From: Cocos nucifera | Taxonomy: Eukaryota; Streptophyta; Magnoliopsida; Arecales; Arecaceae | DNA: 64,000 nucleotides | NCBI GenBank assembly: GCA_006176705.1 | Contig: QRFJ01000477.1 | Location: forward strand, 1,092,214-1,156,213 | Direction: 5' to 3' | Shown: piece by piece, positions 47,220 through 59,239 of the stretch | Layout of the letters: every line of letters begins with the position of its first letter | Position numbering within the stretch: position 1 is the first letter of the stretch | Position numbers and translations under genes: made by a program | Notes under the pieces: model-generated | What the model saw: only the letters and a program-made list of their open reading frames with translations | Databases searched by the model: none | What the model was told of the DNA's origin: nothing

Positions 47220-49670
47220 TTAGAGAACAAAATTCTGGCTTTCTGGGTTTTTTTTTTTCCAGCTTTCAGCAATATCAAGAGCAATCTTAATGGCATCAGC
47301 ACTGGTACCAGGGAGCCCTCTCCCTGTGAATCCTACATAGAAGATTTCATTCTTCCCCTTCCATCCATGAGGGAATGGGGTCTTAGGCTTGCCATCCTCA
47401 GAAATAAAATCAGAGTCCTGCAATGAAAACACTAACAATTAGAAATGTGAATACTTGTTTCTATTACTTTAAACTTAATATAGGACCAATATTTTATTTT
47501 TAATGAATAAATATTCTCTAAGATAACTGATCATAACAAAAAAGGAAAAAAAAAAAAAAAGACAGAGGAAGGAAAAGTAGAAAGGAAAAGTAAAAAATGG
47601 AGTTAGTTCTCTTGCTAAGTGAAACAAGGATATCAAAGGGTGCTTACTTTGAGCCAGGTGGCGACATTGCTCCTATAGCCAGTTGCAAAGACCACAGAGT
47701 CATATCCCATCTCTCTTCCATCTACAAACTTCGCTCCGTTGCTTGTTAAGGACTCCACTTTTGGTACTATCTGTCAACAGGAGATGGTAAGAAACTTGGC
47801 TCAGAGAGAGAGAGATTCACTGGCTAGCACATTTATTGTGTTTTATAATTAGAAACCAGAGAAAAGGACGAGAGGAAAGGTCTATAAGACTGAAGAATAA
47901 CGAGTTTAAGGAAAATTATGTTCTTATATATACCATAAGGATGAGAAATAACATCAATAGACACAAACCCATGTTGGAGATACATTATTCTTTTATGTAG
48001 ACGGCCCAGAAACAGTTGAAGAGTTCATTATACAAAAATTAAAAACAATAAAATGTTAAATGTGGTGGAGGGAAAAGCCATTATCTTCTGAGACATTAAA
48101 TTTGGGATTTGGGTACTCCCAAGGCTTGGTGAAAATATGAAAAAGGGAACCATCTATTGAAACAAAAGGAAAAAGTAAACGAAAATGAAACAATTGTGAA
48201 ATAATAAAATGCATGGAGGACTTCAAGAATCATTAAATCTTAACAAGGTAATGGCCAAGGTTCTTCTCTGCTAAGGGGAAAAAAACAGACTACATGACAT
48301 GCATTTAAGTGAAGGAAACTACCTGGATCCTTCCATTTTTGATCAAGGTGAGGGCTCCCACATCCAAGACAGGGGTCTTGCCAGTCATAATCTTGATCTC
48401 TAAAGGTCCGAGCTCTGGCCTTTTTAGTCCATATTTCTCTGTGTTTCCAATCACCATCCTAACCACCATTAACAAAAACATATCAACCATTCTCAGTGGC
48501 AACCATTTCAGCAGCTTCATTGCCAGCCCAAATGTGGAGGTCCCAAACATCTCCCTTGGCAGCACATGAACCTGTTTTCATTAACATTGAATAATGTAGA
48601 AAAACATAAACAACCAAATCCAGATAAACCAAATATTCAAAAGTAGTCATTTGTTTGCAAATTCAAAAAAAAAAAAAAAGGAGATTCGATTAAAAGATCA
48701 ATATGTCAAAAAGGAAAATTACCTCAAAAAGAAAAAAAATACATACAATGCAGCTTAACAGAAGCAAATCGTAGTCGCTAAAAAGATCATTATTTTTCCA
48801 ACCTCTAAGTTCAGGACAGTCAAGAGATGAAAACCAAACGATTGGAGGAGTTGAAGGAGAACTCACACCACTCCTCACTGACATGAAGGACATTGCACCA
48901 TGCTCACACAAATCCAAGCACAAATCCATCCCAGAATTCCCACATCCCACAACTAACACTCTCTTTCCCCTGTACGCCTTGCCATTCTTATATTCACTAG
49001 AGTGCAGCACACTCCCCTTGAACTCCTCTCTTCCTTTCAACTTCGGCACCACAGGCTCTGCATTCTCCCCGCTTGCCACCACCAGCCACGGAGAAACATA
49101 CTCCACCACCTCCAACTCTTCTGGCTCAGCGGAAGAGCCAACTGATTCCTCCGATGTGGAGCGGCTTGACTCAGAGAGTGACTCACTCATTTGTGATGGT
49201 GAATGGGATTGGACAGGTTGGTCTGAGAGGTGGTGCCAGACCGTGGTAACTCGCCAGAGGGACACCGCGGGGTCGAAGTGGGCAGCGACGACGGTGCAAC
49301 CAAAGATGGGGTGGAGGGAGAAGTGGTGGGCATAGGAGTGGAGATATTGGAGGAAGTCAGCCTTGGAGGGGTAAGTGGGGAAATGGGCAGGGAATGGGAG
49401 GTGTGGAAGCTGGCAGAAGGCCTTGGGGAGGTGGAGAAAGAGGCGGCCATAGGCCCGGTGGCGCCAAAGGTCAGCGATGCCGTCCGACCTCTCGAGGATG
49501 ATGGAGGGCACCGACAAGCGGTGGAGGGAGGCAGCCACTGCTAGGCCTGAGGGGCCTGCACCAACTATAATGGGACTATGAGTCTTAACAACCCTTCGGA
49601 TAGGGATATTTGCTGTACTGAGAGGATCAGCAGTGACAGTGGGAGGTGGTGGTGGGATTCTCCCACTCAT
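47220..49670 (-). CDS. YUC: YUCCA flavin monooxygenase (indole-3-pyruvate monooxygenase), YUC1/YUC4-like
   Basis: YUCCA enzymes use FAD, NADPH and oxygen to turn indole-3-pyruvate into the auxin indole-3-acetate. Four exons on the minus strand: 49670-48867, 48571-48323, 47770-47648 and 47417-47220, all phase 0, with GT-AG introns of 295, 552 and 230 bp (donors GTGAGT, GTAGTT, GTAAGC). They encode 457 residues. Motifs: FAD site GAGPSG (37-42), ERSDGIADLW (60-69), EFKG...HSSEY (216-227), NADPH site VGCGNSG (241-247), FATGY (379-383), and GKTPVLDVGAL and KTPFPHGWKG near the end. The start is the first ATG after an in-frame stop; the frame is also open to 49715 but only with GTG there. A Ser/Glu-rich stretch (about 146-190) between LWRV and YVSPWLVVASGE is longer than in Arabidopsis YUC1 as I recall it. 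No break was found, so it is probably functional. Which YUC paralogue it is cannot be settled here. Confidence 0.93.
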
Positions 49671-50180
49671 CTCCACTCGTTCTTGTAGAGCCTGCAGTGA
49701 GGAGTCCACTTTCACTCTACTTTTGTTTTGAATGCGAGTCTTTCCCTCCTTAGGATTCTTAGGAAGCTAAAGAATTTTGTGACATGGGGTTTAATACAGT
49801 ATTAAAACTTTACAAATACCTAAGACTTCCGTCTCTCTCCCTCTTTCTTACTCTCTTTCCTTCCTCTTGCATAATGACTTAACGCGGTCAACAAAACACA
49901 CATGCACCAACGTTTATTTAACCCCCACCATCGCATAAAGAATATGGAAATTGAAATATAGAAAGCATAAATTTATAAATGAATCAAATGATTTCCACGA
50001 TCGTAGAGTTAATAAGAATAGAAATTGACACCAATATTATAGGAAGATAAGATCGCTTTTTCTTTTAATAAAAAAAGGATATCATAATTGTCGCAAAGTA
50101 TGGAAATAAATCCCAATAATTATGGAGAGATGAGAGTTATATGCTCATTTGGTTGCCTAATATTCCCCCTCGAGCTGGCA
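49671..50180 (-). promoter_or_regulatory. Proximal upstream region of the YUCCA gene
   Basis: About 0.5 kb between the ATG and the nearest transposon. It contains a CT/GA-rich stretch (49825-49865) and TA-rich words such as 'taatactgtattaaa' (minus strand, about 49805-49788) that could serve as core promoter. No specific binding site is claimed. Confidence 0.4.
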
Positions 50181-50814
50181 TATATAGAGTGGAAAGGATC
50201 CGATCAAAGAGTAACCGCTCAATTTGAATATCCTAAAAAAATATAGAAAAAAGCAAAAAAAAAATGATGAAAAAAAGGGTCTAGATCTCCTTTTTTTCAT
50301 TGATGATCCTTCAACTCAGATACATAGTGAGATCCACCCTTTGTTCAAGTTGGATTGGATTTCTTTCTTATTTTGACAGCACTAGCTCTTCTAAAATAGA
50401 GACGGCTTATAAAAATAAATTTGGAAAAGTAAAAATTTCATATGATGGAGATCTTGACTCCTATGTTGATTTTTTTTTCTATTTCTCTACATATTTTGTT
50501 CTCGATGGGAAGATATATTTAATCAAAATCTTTCTCAAATTTTTTTTTTTGGATTTGATTGGCCTATTTCAAGGCTCAAAAGATAAAATTTGGGCTCGAT
50601 TGCTATCTAAGCTGCATTCTTGAAAAGGATGCACCATGTTATAGAGTTCAAAAAGTTAGTCAATTTAAGAATAAAGATTACCTCAATCGGATGTCATATG
50701 ACCACATAGCCTCCAAAAGTTTGGCACGTATTTCAATCTCATGATATAGGGGATCTCACTCTTAGATCTTGTGCAATGTTATCCATAGAGGCCAAAGTAC
50801 ATTTTATCAAGTTT
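50180..50814 (-). repeat. Element E 3' LTR (left, approximate)
   Basis: Aligned with the right LTR from 'ctcaatttgaatatcc' (50218) to 'gaggccaaagtac' (50788). The two differ at many sites, indicating age. Confidence 0.6.
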
Positions 50815-51780
50815 GGTGATTTTTCTGGATTAAAGATTCCTCTATCTAAGAGATTTACTTCTTAGTAATTTAGAATTGAAGATGAAAAAATGCCTGCTTT
50901 TCACGTCATGGCTGAACCATTTAGCCTACTTAGAATCTGACTTTTCTAGCTAATTCTAAAAGACTCAATTTTTCCACACTTGGTTCTAATGACCTTCCTT
51001 TCAATAACGTAATACAGTGGCATTTTCCTAACTTTGATCTTCTTTTCCCTTGGATCTCAACAAATCACTCGCCCCACTTCTATGTCTTGACTCCGTAGTA
51101 GGGCTACTCTTTGCTACCCTTCCTTGTTAACAGCAATAATAGCGATTCCCTACCATCTTGTTTTTGATTAATAAATTGGTTGAATCTTGGGCAAGAGCTT
51201 GGCCTCTCATGAGTAGTAGGTGCTTCCTATATTGTCATAATTAGAAAGTTATTGAAGGCATTAACAAGTCATTTTACTTGTGCAGTGGTTGCAAGGTCCA
51301 TATTTCTTTGTATTCTAAAGGCATTGCTTATAAACTCCTTCCATCTTTGATGAGTCCATACTTCCTCTATCACCTATAAAAGATAGCATCATAGAGTTAC
51401 AGATTCTCAAGGATGATATGGTAGACATCCAAGGGAACTACTTTGCATGTGACATCATCAGCATACTCTCAATTATGGCAAATTAAAGGTGCATTGCTTT
51501 GTGATCTTTAGTTTGATGTCTTTATGAATCTTTTGTAAGAGGATAGGGATATGGATGAGGCTCGGTACATAACCATAGCTTCTGAATTAGACTTTCGAAT
51601 ATGAGGTTCGTTTGGCTTCTAAGATGTACAATAATCTTGATGATACATTGCTTCTCCTGAATTTTCAAGTGCGAAAGTTCCTTTCATGCTTCTAGGTCTG
51701 CCTTAATTAGTTACCATCTTAGGTTTCCTCACCATCAAACTCAATGTTGATTTTGCATACTCAAGTTTAGATAGCTCTTC
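50815..51780. other. Unassigned internal part of element E
   Basis: About 1 kb with no recognisable domain on either strand. It is where protease or pol would be expected on the minus strand; none was seen. Confidence 0.4.
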
Positions 51781-52790
51781 AACCTCAATCATAGTTAGGC
51801 CATCTTCTCTTTCTTCTTAGGATCTTCATCCTTTGACTTAATCCTCTTTGGCTACAACTTAAAGTAGAGCTTCCAAAACTTTTCTTACTATACCCACTAA
51901 TCTTGCAATGGTCGCATTAGTTTTCTTGAGTCATCTTCACCTGCTTCTTCCTCTACTCTTCTTCTAGGCTTAATTTTTCACCCCTTTCTTAAGTTTTTCT
52001 CTCTTCTTGAATTTCCTAGGCTAATTCTTCTCCTCAATCTCTATGGCTTTTATGCTAGTTTTCTTGATGTCTTCAACTTTGAAAAGCTTTAACTCCTTTT
52101 GGATGTTCACGTGCAGACCTTCAATGTATTTCATGAACATTGCAATATCATCAATAAAGATTCCAAGTGAGGTAGTTTGCTTGTAGAACTCAGCAGTGTA
52201 CTCCTGGACAAATTAATCATACTTCTACCATTTAATCAACCAATCCTTTTTATAGCTGGTTGGATAGAATTGCTTCTTAATTAGGCCCTTGAATTTATCT
52301 CATTTCATATGAGATATGTTGTTGTTCCTAATATTAGAATTATACTAGGTAAAAGTATGGTTGGAAAGTTAGAGGTAGGTACAAACTACCTTCTGAATAC
52401 CAGTATATCATAGATAGTAAAGTAGGTATCTAACTGATCTTGCAAGTTATTTCACTTCTTTATGTTGATAGCTCCATTGTGTATAGGGATCTCGATTCAA
52501 GCTTCGACTTTTAAATCCCACATTTTGCTTATCCATCTCATTGGATGGTAAATTCTCATCTCCAAATATGGGAGACAACTTTTCTATAGGAGGTTGTGGT
52601 GCTTGTGTTAAAGGCATTGCCATTCAAAATACGATCTCTAAGAGTTGGAGAATCTTCTCTTCCAATTATGTGAAATATTCTTTCATCACATCATCTATCA
52701 AAATATAATTAGCAGCCATATTCTCTTTTATCTTTCCACGAACTTCAAGCATTAATAGCTCTTATCCCATCTGTTTATATCACTCATATG
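51781..52790 (-). pseudogene. Element E gag (Retrotrans_gag type, broken)
   Basis: The minus strand near 52300-52090 reads DKFKGLIKKQFYPTSYKKDW, then FVQEYTAEFYKQTTSLGI and DIAMFMKYIEGLHVNIQKE. This has the FxxQFYP...VQEYTxEF...LGI pattern of Ty3/gypsy plant gag. Lysine/glutamate-rich sequence follows to about 51800. Two stops lie within the pattern. A structural capsid role is inferred from the family. Confidence 0.7.
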
Positions 52791-52847
52791 TTAGGACTAT
52801 AAACTATAGCATCTAGAAATATAGAGAATCAAAGCTTTGATATTAAT

Positions 52848-53349
52848 TTAATCTAATTAGGGAAATTTTTTCTTTCTTAATCCACTCAACTCGAATCTTT
52901 TCAAAAAGATTTAGTAAGAAGCAAAATATTTGATGAAAATAAGGTATAGATCCTATTTTCTTTCGTTAATGATTCCTCAACTAAGGTACATAGACTCTAT
53001 CCATACTAGTAAGATCTGTTCTTGCACAATTCAGATTAAATTTCTCTCTTAGTCAAAGCTTTCCCAAAATAGATGACTAGTGGAAATAAACTCAGAAAAG
53101 CTAAAGTCATATAGGAGAAAGCTCTCAACACCTATATTGAGTTTACCATCTATCACTTTGTATAATTCTTCTTAAATTAGGTAATATGTCCAACAAAATC
53201 TTTCTTGAAAAAGAAGATTTTAGTTTGACTAGCCCATTGTAGAGTCTAAATAATAAAATTTAGGTATGATTGCTAATGGTGAAATATCATAGAGCTTAGA
53301 AAGTTGCTCAATTTTTTTTTTTTAAAAAAAAGATATCTTAGTCAGGTAT
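52848..53349 (-). repeat. Element E 5' LTR, first part
   Basis: Right LTR of E, cut at ggtat (53345-53349) by element F; it continues at 58512. Confidence 0.65.
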
Positions 53350-53411
53350 TATTGTTCAGAGGTAGCAACCTAATTCATCCTCTCCTCTTAGGTTGCTACC
53401 TCTAGGCAACA
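53350..53411 (+). repeat. Element F 5' LTR remnant (62 bp)
   Basis: Keeps the first bases (tattg) and the last 30 or so (ttaggttgctacctctaggcaaca) of the LTR seen whole at 57002-58511. Between them is 'cagaggtagcaacctaa', the inverted complement of its own end, forming a 13-17 bp hairpin. Confidence 0.75.
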
Positions 53412-53519
53412 ATTGGTATCAGAGTAGGTGCTCTAATATTTGATTGTTAATCTAGCGGTTAAAGAGTAAAAGATCATGGCAATGCAAATATAATTTTTGC
53501 TTAATGAAGATCATGGATT

Positions 53520-54680
53520 AAAGATATCTTTGATCAACCTTCAATACTTAATGGATTAAATTATAGTTATTGAAAAGTATGAATGCACGTCTTTATACAA
53601 GCACATGATTATAAATTATTGAAGATTATAATTGATGGCTCACACACCCCGAAAGCATTGCTTGAGTATGATAAGAAAATGAATCAACTAAATGCTAAAG
53701 CTATGGATATACTTTATTGTTCATTAGATATAAATAAATTTAATGTAATTTCTTCATGTATTTCAGTAAAATAAATTTGAGATCATTTGAAAGTAATCTA
53801 TAAGAGAGAATTAAAGAAAAATATCAAGTTTCCAAGAAGACAAGAAAGCTCATTTCAAGTTATGCCTCATGGTTCATAAGGATGAAAAGAAAAAAAAGAA
53901 GAAACAAAAAAAAAAATACATTGATAAAGGGGGAGCAAAGTAAAGAAGAAAAAAATAAAAAAGAGAAAGATGGTATTGCAAATCCTTGCCTCATAACTCT
54001 CATTGATGAGGTAAACATAGAAATTTTTTTTGAATTTAGTTTTGATGAATTATTTGAAGCTTTTAATAATTTAATGGATTAATTTAAAAAGTCAAGTTTG
54101 AAAAATAAAGAACTTAAAAAATTAAATCTATTTTTGTTTGAAGAGAATAAAATTTTGATTGAGAAAAAAAAATTATTGAAGGAAAAGAATATCTTAGTTG
54201 AAGAAAAAAAAAGTGTAAAATCTAAAAAAAATTAATTAAAAAAAGAGAAGTTTTTAAAATCTAAAAAAATTTTTATAGAAAAAAATATTAAATTAAGAAA
54301 AGAGATCGAAACATTGAAGCCTATACTTAATAAGTTTACAATTGGCTCTCAAAAGCTTCAATCCATTTTAATCAATCAAAAGGCTATTTTCAATAAAGCT
54401 AGAATTGGATATAATTTTTTTAAAAAATAAAAATTTATGAAGAACATATTTAGCAAAATTTTATTTAAAAACCATTCTATTACATGTCTAAAATATAATA
54501 AAATAGGCCATAAAATTTCAAAGTGTAATACTAAAAGAATTGGCCATACTTTAGTCAAATAAATTTGGATTCCAAAAAAAACTATATGCTTTCAAAATGA
54601 CTTGGGTACCAAAGATTAAAAAATAATTTTGCAGGTATACCAAGGATTCAATGGAATAGAAAGAGAAAAATATTATGGAT
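53520..54680 (+). pseudogene. Element F gag (SIRE/Maximus-like, broken)
   Basis: Pieces in order: ILNGLNYSY (about 53548-53575), MHVFIQAHDYKLLKIIIDG (53583-53640), QLNAKAMDILYCSLDINKFN (about 53688-53750), a lysine-rich stretch (53882-53970), and a long Lys/Glu/Leu coiled-coil region (54090-54330). Then come FTIGSQKLQSILINQKAIF (about 54337-54393) and a zinc-knuckle remnant CLKYNKIGHKISKC (about 54485-54526), where the second Cys is Tyr. Stops break the frame at several points. The order matches SIRE/Maximus gag proteins. Confidence 0.8.
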
Positions 54681-57001
54681 GGATGTATTAGAAATAAAAT
54701 TGGATGGATGATGATGTTTGGTAAAATCTAAACTTTTCTCACATCATATTATTATTATTCTGATTATTAATTAGTATAATTTTTGAGTATATTTGATTGA
54801 TTTTGATGATTTATCATTACTTAAAATGATTATAATTCATGAATTGAAAGTTTGATGTATTGATCAAAACTAGTATCATATTGATTATTTATTTTGAGCT
54901 TATTATTTTATTTTAAATTCAGTATGCTGGTTCAATCCTTTGCATCATGCTATTTTGAACTTATTTTATTTGATTATTAGAATCCCTCAATTGATTACTT
55001 TTTTTTAAAATTGACTTGAATATCTCTCTTGATTTTTGATTTGACTTTTTTTAATCTTAAAAAGAAATATTAATAAATATTCATACTTTGTGTCGATTGA
55101 CTGATTTTAAAAATTAAAATTAAAAAATGATCTTCTTGAGTCTTTTGAAGTTAATATCAAGTAAGATATTTTAAGAAAGCTGTTATTTATCTTTAAAGCT
55201 AAATTTTTTAAAAAAACTTTAGTTTTAATTAATTAATATTAAATAGCTTACTATTTATTATGTATTTGATTGATTTATTTTTTGATAAAAAAAATAGAAT
55301 ATCTTTATTTCAAATCTAATTTTGCATAGCTATATTTTTTGATATGATATTATTTAAGAAAAATTTAAAAATACATAATTTTTTTGAATCTAATTACTTG
55401 ATAATTCTTTAAAAAAATGATCTTTTTAAAAAATTATTTAAAATTTTTTTATGATTTATCTTGACTAATTTACTAATATCAATTCAAATTAATTTATTAT
55501 TCTAAATTTTTAAAATTATTTAATTTGAATTAATTTATCTTTATCAATTCAAAACTAAAATTATTGGTATTAAGCTAAATTTATAAATTAATTTTTAAGT
55601 GATATTGAACTATCAAGAAAATCATGATTTGATCTAAATTTTAGTTTAATTAATATCAAAATCATCTTTCAAAGAAATGACTTTGTCTGCTAAAGTAAGA
55701 GAAAAAAATATTAAATAAAAAATAATCATTTAATTAAAAAAATTAAAATTTAAAATATCTTTTAAATTTAAAAAATTTAAATTTAGTGGTTAAATTCATG
55801 TTAAATGTGCTTAATTTGAAAGATATGAGAAAAAAAAATTGAAAGATAAAATAATCAAGCTATAATTATGAAAAATAGAGAGAGATAATGTTATTGAAAT
55901 ATTAAAAAAAAGATAAATTCTTGGTATCTTCAAAATAAAGGAAGAAATTTTTTAGTTTAATTAAAAAATTTGATTAATTTGCATAGAGATAAATATATTT
56001 TGATCTTAAATTTTTAATCAATTATTTTATGATCTTCTTAAATAGGGCTTTCATGTCATTATCTAATTTAATTTATATGATTTTATTGCTCTATATTTTT
56101 TCTAAATAATGTATTGGAGTTAAAGTAAATTTAAAAATATATTCTTACTCCAAGAAATAAATTTCTAAATTTTATCTTGAAACTTATTTAAAAATTTAAA
56201 TTTGATACTAAATTTTTGATGTGCATTAAAAAATTCTTATAAATTATTTGTATTAAAGTAATTTTTACTCAAAGCAATAAATTTAAAAATATGATTATCA
56301 TTTACTTTGATACTATTTTTTTTCTTTGCTCGATATATTTTTGATACATATCTTTTCAAACTTAATTAAATAAATTTTTTTTAAGAAAAAAAGATTGAAT
56401 ATTAAAGTATGTATTATGCTTAATTTTATATTCAAATCTTTTGAAAAGCTCTATTCCTCTTAAAGCTTAAAAATGTATATTTAAAAATCTAATTAAAGAT
56501 CATATTCATTCAAAAAGGAGAAGAGCGCTTATGATATTTAAATTTAAGCCAATTTTTAAAATTAAAATAATTTTTTTAAACTTATTTTGAGTCAAAGAAT
56601 AAATTTTCAAAAGGAAGATGATTTATTTAAATTAATTTTCTAAACTTGATACATTTATTACTTTGATACATTTATATTATTGATTTTGATAATTATTTCT
56701 TATTTTTTTTCATGAGCTTTTTGATATTGTCAAAAAGGAAGAAAAGTATGTTGAGTATATATTTGAAAGATTGATGCTAAAGAAACTCAAATTTTTTATG
56801 CTTGAAATCTTGATACTCATTGATTTGAATTGAAATAACATTTTGATATAAGCATGTGAAATATGTATGTACTAATGATGTGCAATAAATTAAAGACTGA
56901 TTAAGAATTTTTATAAAATTTAATTTATTATTCTTGTAGTGATTCATATTAGTTTCTCTAACATATACTCAAAGTTTTGCCATCATTAAAAAGAGAAAGA
57001 T
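54681..57001 (+). other. AT-rich interior of element F
   Basis: About 2.3 kb, over 75% A+T by eye, without protease, integrase or reverse transcriptase motifs. Sequence near 56725-56745 ('gatattgtcaaaaaggaag') and 56975-56990 resembles the region just before the 3' LTR in this lineage. Confidence 0.55.
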
Positions 57002-58511
57002 TATTGACTCCATGATTGATTTTGATGATTGCCAAGCTTTGAGTATATTATGTATCTAATCATGTATTTCAAGAATATATGTAGGTCTTTCTAGGTTTTA
57101 AAATTAAAAAAAATATTTATTAAATTTTTTTTCATAAATTCACTAAGTCAAGATCTTCAAAGAAGTAATTTTTGAATTCAAGACTTAGTGGAGTCCATCC
57201 CAGAGCAAAAGGTGCTATCTTCAAAAAATTTAGGGTCATCTCCAAATTGTTTGGCACGCTAGCACAATGTCTTAGCATGAGGTAGAGAGAACTTAAAATT
57301 AGCCCAAGTCATCTCCATCTTGAGAGATAGAAAACATATTTTTGTGCACTGAGATCGAGATGACTCCAATTATTTTTGAGGGCTCTTAAAATTATGATGA
57401 GATGTCTCCATCAAAACTGAGAGGACTCGATCTCAGGATGTAAAAATTTTTAGAAAAATATTTTTTAGGCACCTGAGAATGAAATGACTCATGAAGCAAC
57501 TGAGGAGACTTGAAGTGGATGAGATGACTTGCAATCAACCAAGAGGACTTGAAATACGCTGACAGCCTTTAATGGATAGTTCTATAATGAATCTTTCTTC
57601 CTCCCAACATCTAGTTCTCACCTCCAACAATCATTTTAGAGATTTCAATGGCTAGGACTCACTCTCCAACTATCTTGAAGCATATTTAAAGGTGGAGAAT
57701 CAAAAGAAAAGCAAGAAAGGGATTTAATGAGGGAATCTTTTATTTTTGGTAAGGAATATTGAATATCCAAAAAAAAAAAGAATGAAAAGTTGTGCACTAA
57801 TTTTAGTAAACCTTCAAAAGTAATCTTCTCCAACATCTTCTATATCCTCTCAAGTATAAATTAAAGAAAAGCCAAGCTTGAATCGAGCAAATTATCAGCT
57901 TCTTCTTTAAGCTTTAAAGAGTTCAAATTCTATTTTTTATATTATGCTAAAATTTTTATTTATAATTTTATTTTATTTCAAGTTTTTCTAAAAGAAAGAA
58001 ATTTGGAGATTAGACCCATCCAAGTCCAGAATTGGATTTGTCAGGTTTTAGTTGGTTGGCCCAAAAAATTAACTGGATTGTTAGTGAACCCAAAATACTA
58101 ATGGTGTAAGATTTTAGTTGGTATTCCTAAAAAAACTAACTAGATATATTTGTGAGCCTGGGAAAATAAACATACTGTAATTAAGAAAGGATTATAGTAA
58201 AAATCTTAAGAAAAGCTTGGAGAGTGAACATAGGTGCAGATTGCACCGAACTACTATAAAACTTTGTATGTTAGTATTGTGCTTTTAATTCTTATTTTAC
58301 TTGGTTTATTATTTGCTTAAATTAGCCTTTAATTTCCTCCATAATATTTGTATGTCTTAAATTCACTGCTACTTATATTGTACATATCTCAACCATACCA
58401 CTTAGGTTAAAATCAAAGCACATATTTATTTAGAACGTAAATTTAGATAAAATCTTAAAAGAAACCTAATTCACACCCCCATCCCACTTAGGTTGCTACC
58501 TCTAGGCAACA
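57002..58511 (+). repeat. Element F 3' LTR
   Basis: 1510 bp from tattgactccatg to ...aggttgctacctctaggcaaca. It has an internal 'ggattgttagtgaaccc' region and the terminal 'aattcacaccccc' block usual for SIRE/Maximus LTR ends. Confidence 0.75.
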
Positions 58512-58643
58512 GGTATCCTATAATCAAGTTATGACTTTTGGATCTTTGACATATAATTTAGGTACCTGACATGATGGATCTCACTCTTAAACCCTATCTA
58601 GCCCTAATTGTAATGGTCAAAGAGCTCTATATTAAGTCTAACA
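58512..58643 (-). repeat. Element E 5' LTR, second part
   Basis: Continues the E LTR after element F; it contains 'gatggatctcactctta' matching 50751-50764 and ends aagtctaaca. Confidence 0.65.
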
Positions 58644-59239
58644 ATCCTTCTGTTGGTGCAAAATATGGTTGACGCCAGAATCGATGCTGATGCCGGGGAG
58701 GATGAGGTCATCGTTGGTGACCTACAAAACAAGTCTCACCAGGAGTTGGGGTTGGTGGCTCCGACAAGACCTTCCAATGATTAAGTCAGTTCTTTCGACC
58801 AATAGAAATAGAGTGCTCAAGAAAGAAAGTGGTAGAGTGTCAAGAAAGAGAAGGAAGCTTCTAAAGAGAAAGCATATTTGAAGGATCTCTTAAATAGATG
58901 AAATCTGTAACAAACTGATAGTGATAGCCACAATCTTCTGATAGTGGATTGTTTGGAGTCACGTGCAGTTTATTTTGGAGAGTAGTGTTTGTTATCGTGA
59001 CGTGCTAGGCTGTTAGGATCTGATAGCTGAAGTTTGGATAGGATAGCTATAGGCAATGAAGAATTTCTAGTTATTATTATTTTAGAGGGGATCGAAGGTT
59101 ATTGAGGCTGACTGTGCGTAGGTTGTTGCTTGCTATTTGCTATATCGATGGTATGCATTGAGGTCCTTTTGGGCTGCGGAAAGGGATCCGAATGAAATCT
59201 TTCTGGGAGAGAAGCTTGACTGAGTGGGACCCTTCAAGC

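Larger units (their letters stand above)
53350..58511 (+). mobile_element. SIRE/Maximus-like copia element F, deleted
   Basis: Flanked by the perfect 5-bp duplication ggtat (53345-53349 and 58512-58516) within the LTR of element E. The primer-binding site TGGTATCAGAG is at 53414-53424. The gag is of the SIRE/Maximus type, and the purine tract before the 3' LTR (aaaaagagaaagat, 56987-57001) follows the 'gccatcattaaaaag' words typical of this lineage. The 3' LTR is 57002-58511. The 5' LTR is reduced to 62 bp, and no pol was found in the 3.6-kb interior, so the copy is defective. Confidence 0.8.
50180..58643 (-). mobile_element. Gypsy-type gag-only LTR element E, split by element F
   Basis: Homologous, directly repeated segments at about 50180-50814 and at 52848-53349 plus 58512-58643 act as LTRs of roughly 630 bp; both contain 'tgatgatccttcaactcag'-like and 'ggatctcactctta' blocks in order. 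A decayed primer-site-like sequence (caaagctttgatattaa, 52824-52840) precedes the right LTR, so the element runs on the minus strand. The internal region holds a retrotransposon gag and no recognised pol. Boundaries are approximate and the left target duplication was not identified. It begins about 0.5 kb upstream of the YUCCA ATG. Confidence 0.68.

Noticed and set aside
48883..49544. Plus-strand frames of 104-150 codons opposite the YUCCA gene
   Set aside because: Shadows of the GC-rich first exon of the YUCCA gene.
49671..49715. YUCCA start at 49715
   Set aside because: The codon there is GTG on the minus strand; no ATG lies in that frame between the upstream stop and 49670, so 49670 is the first usable plant start.
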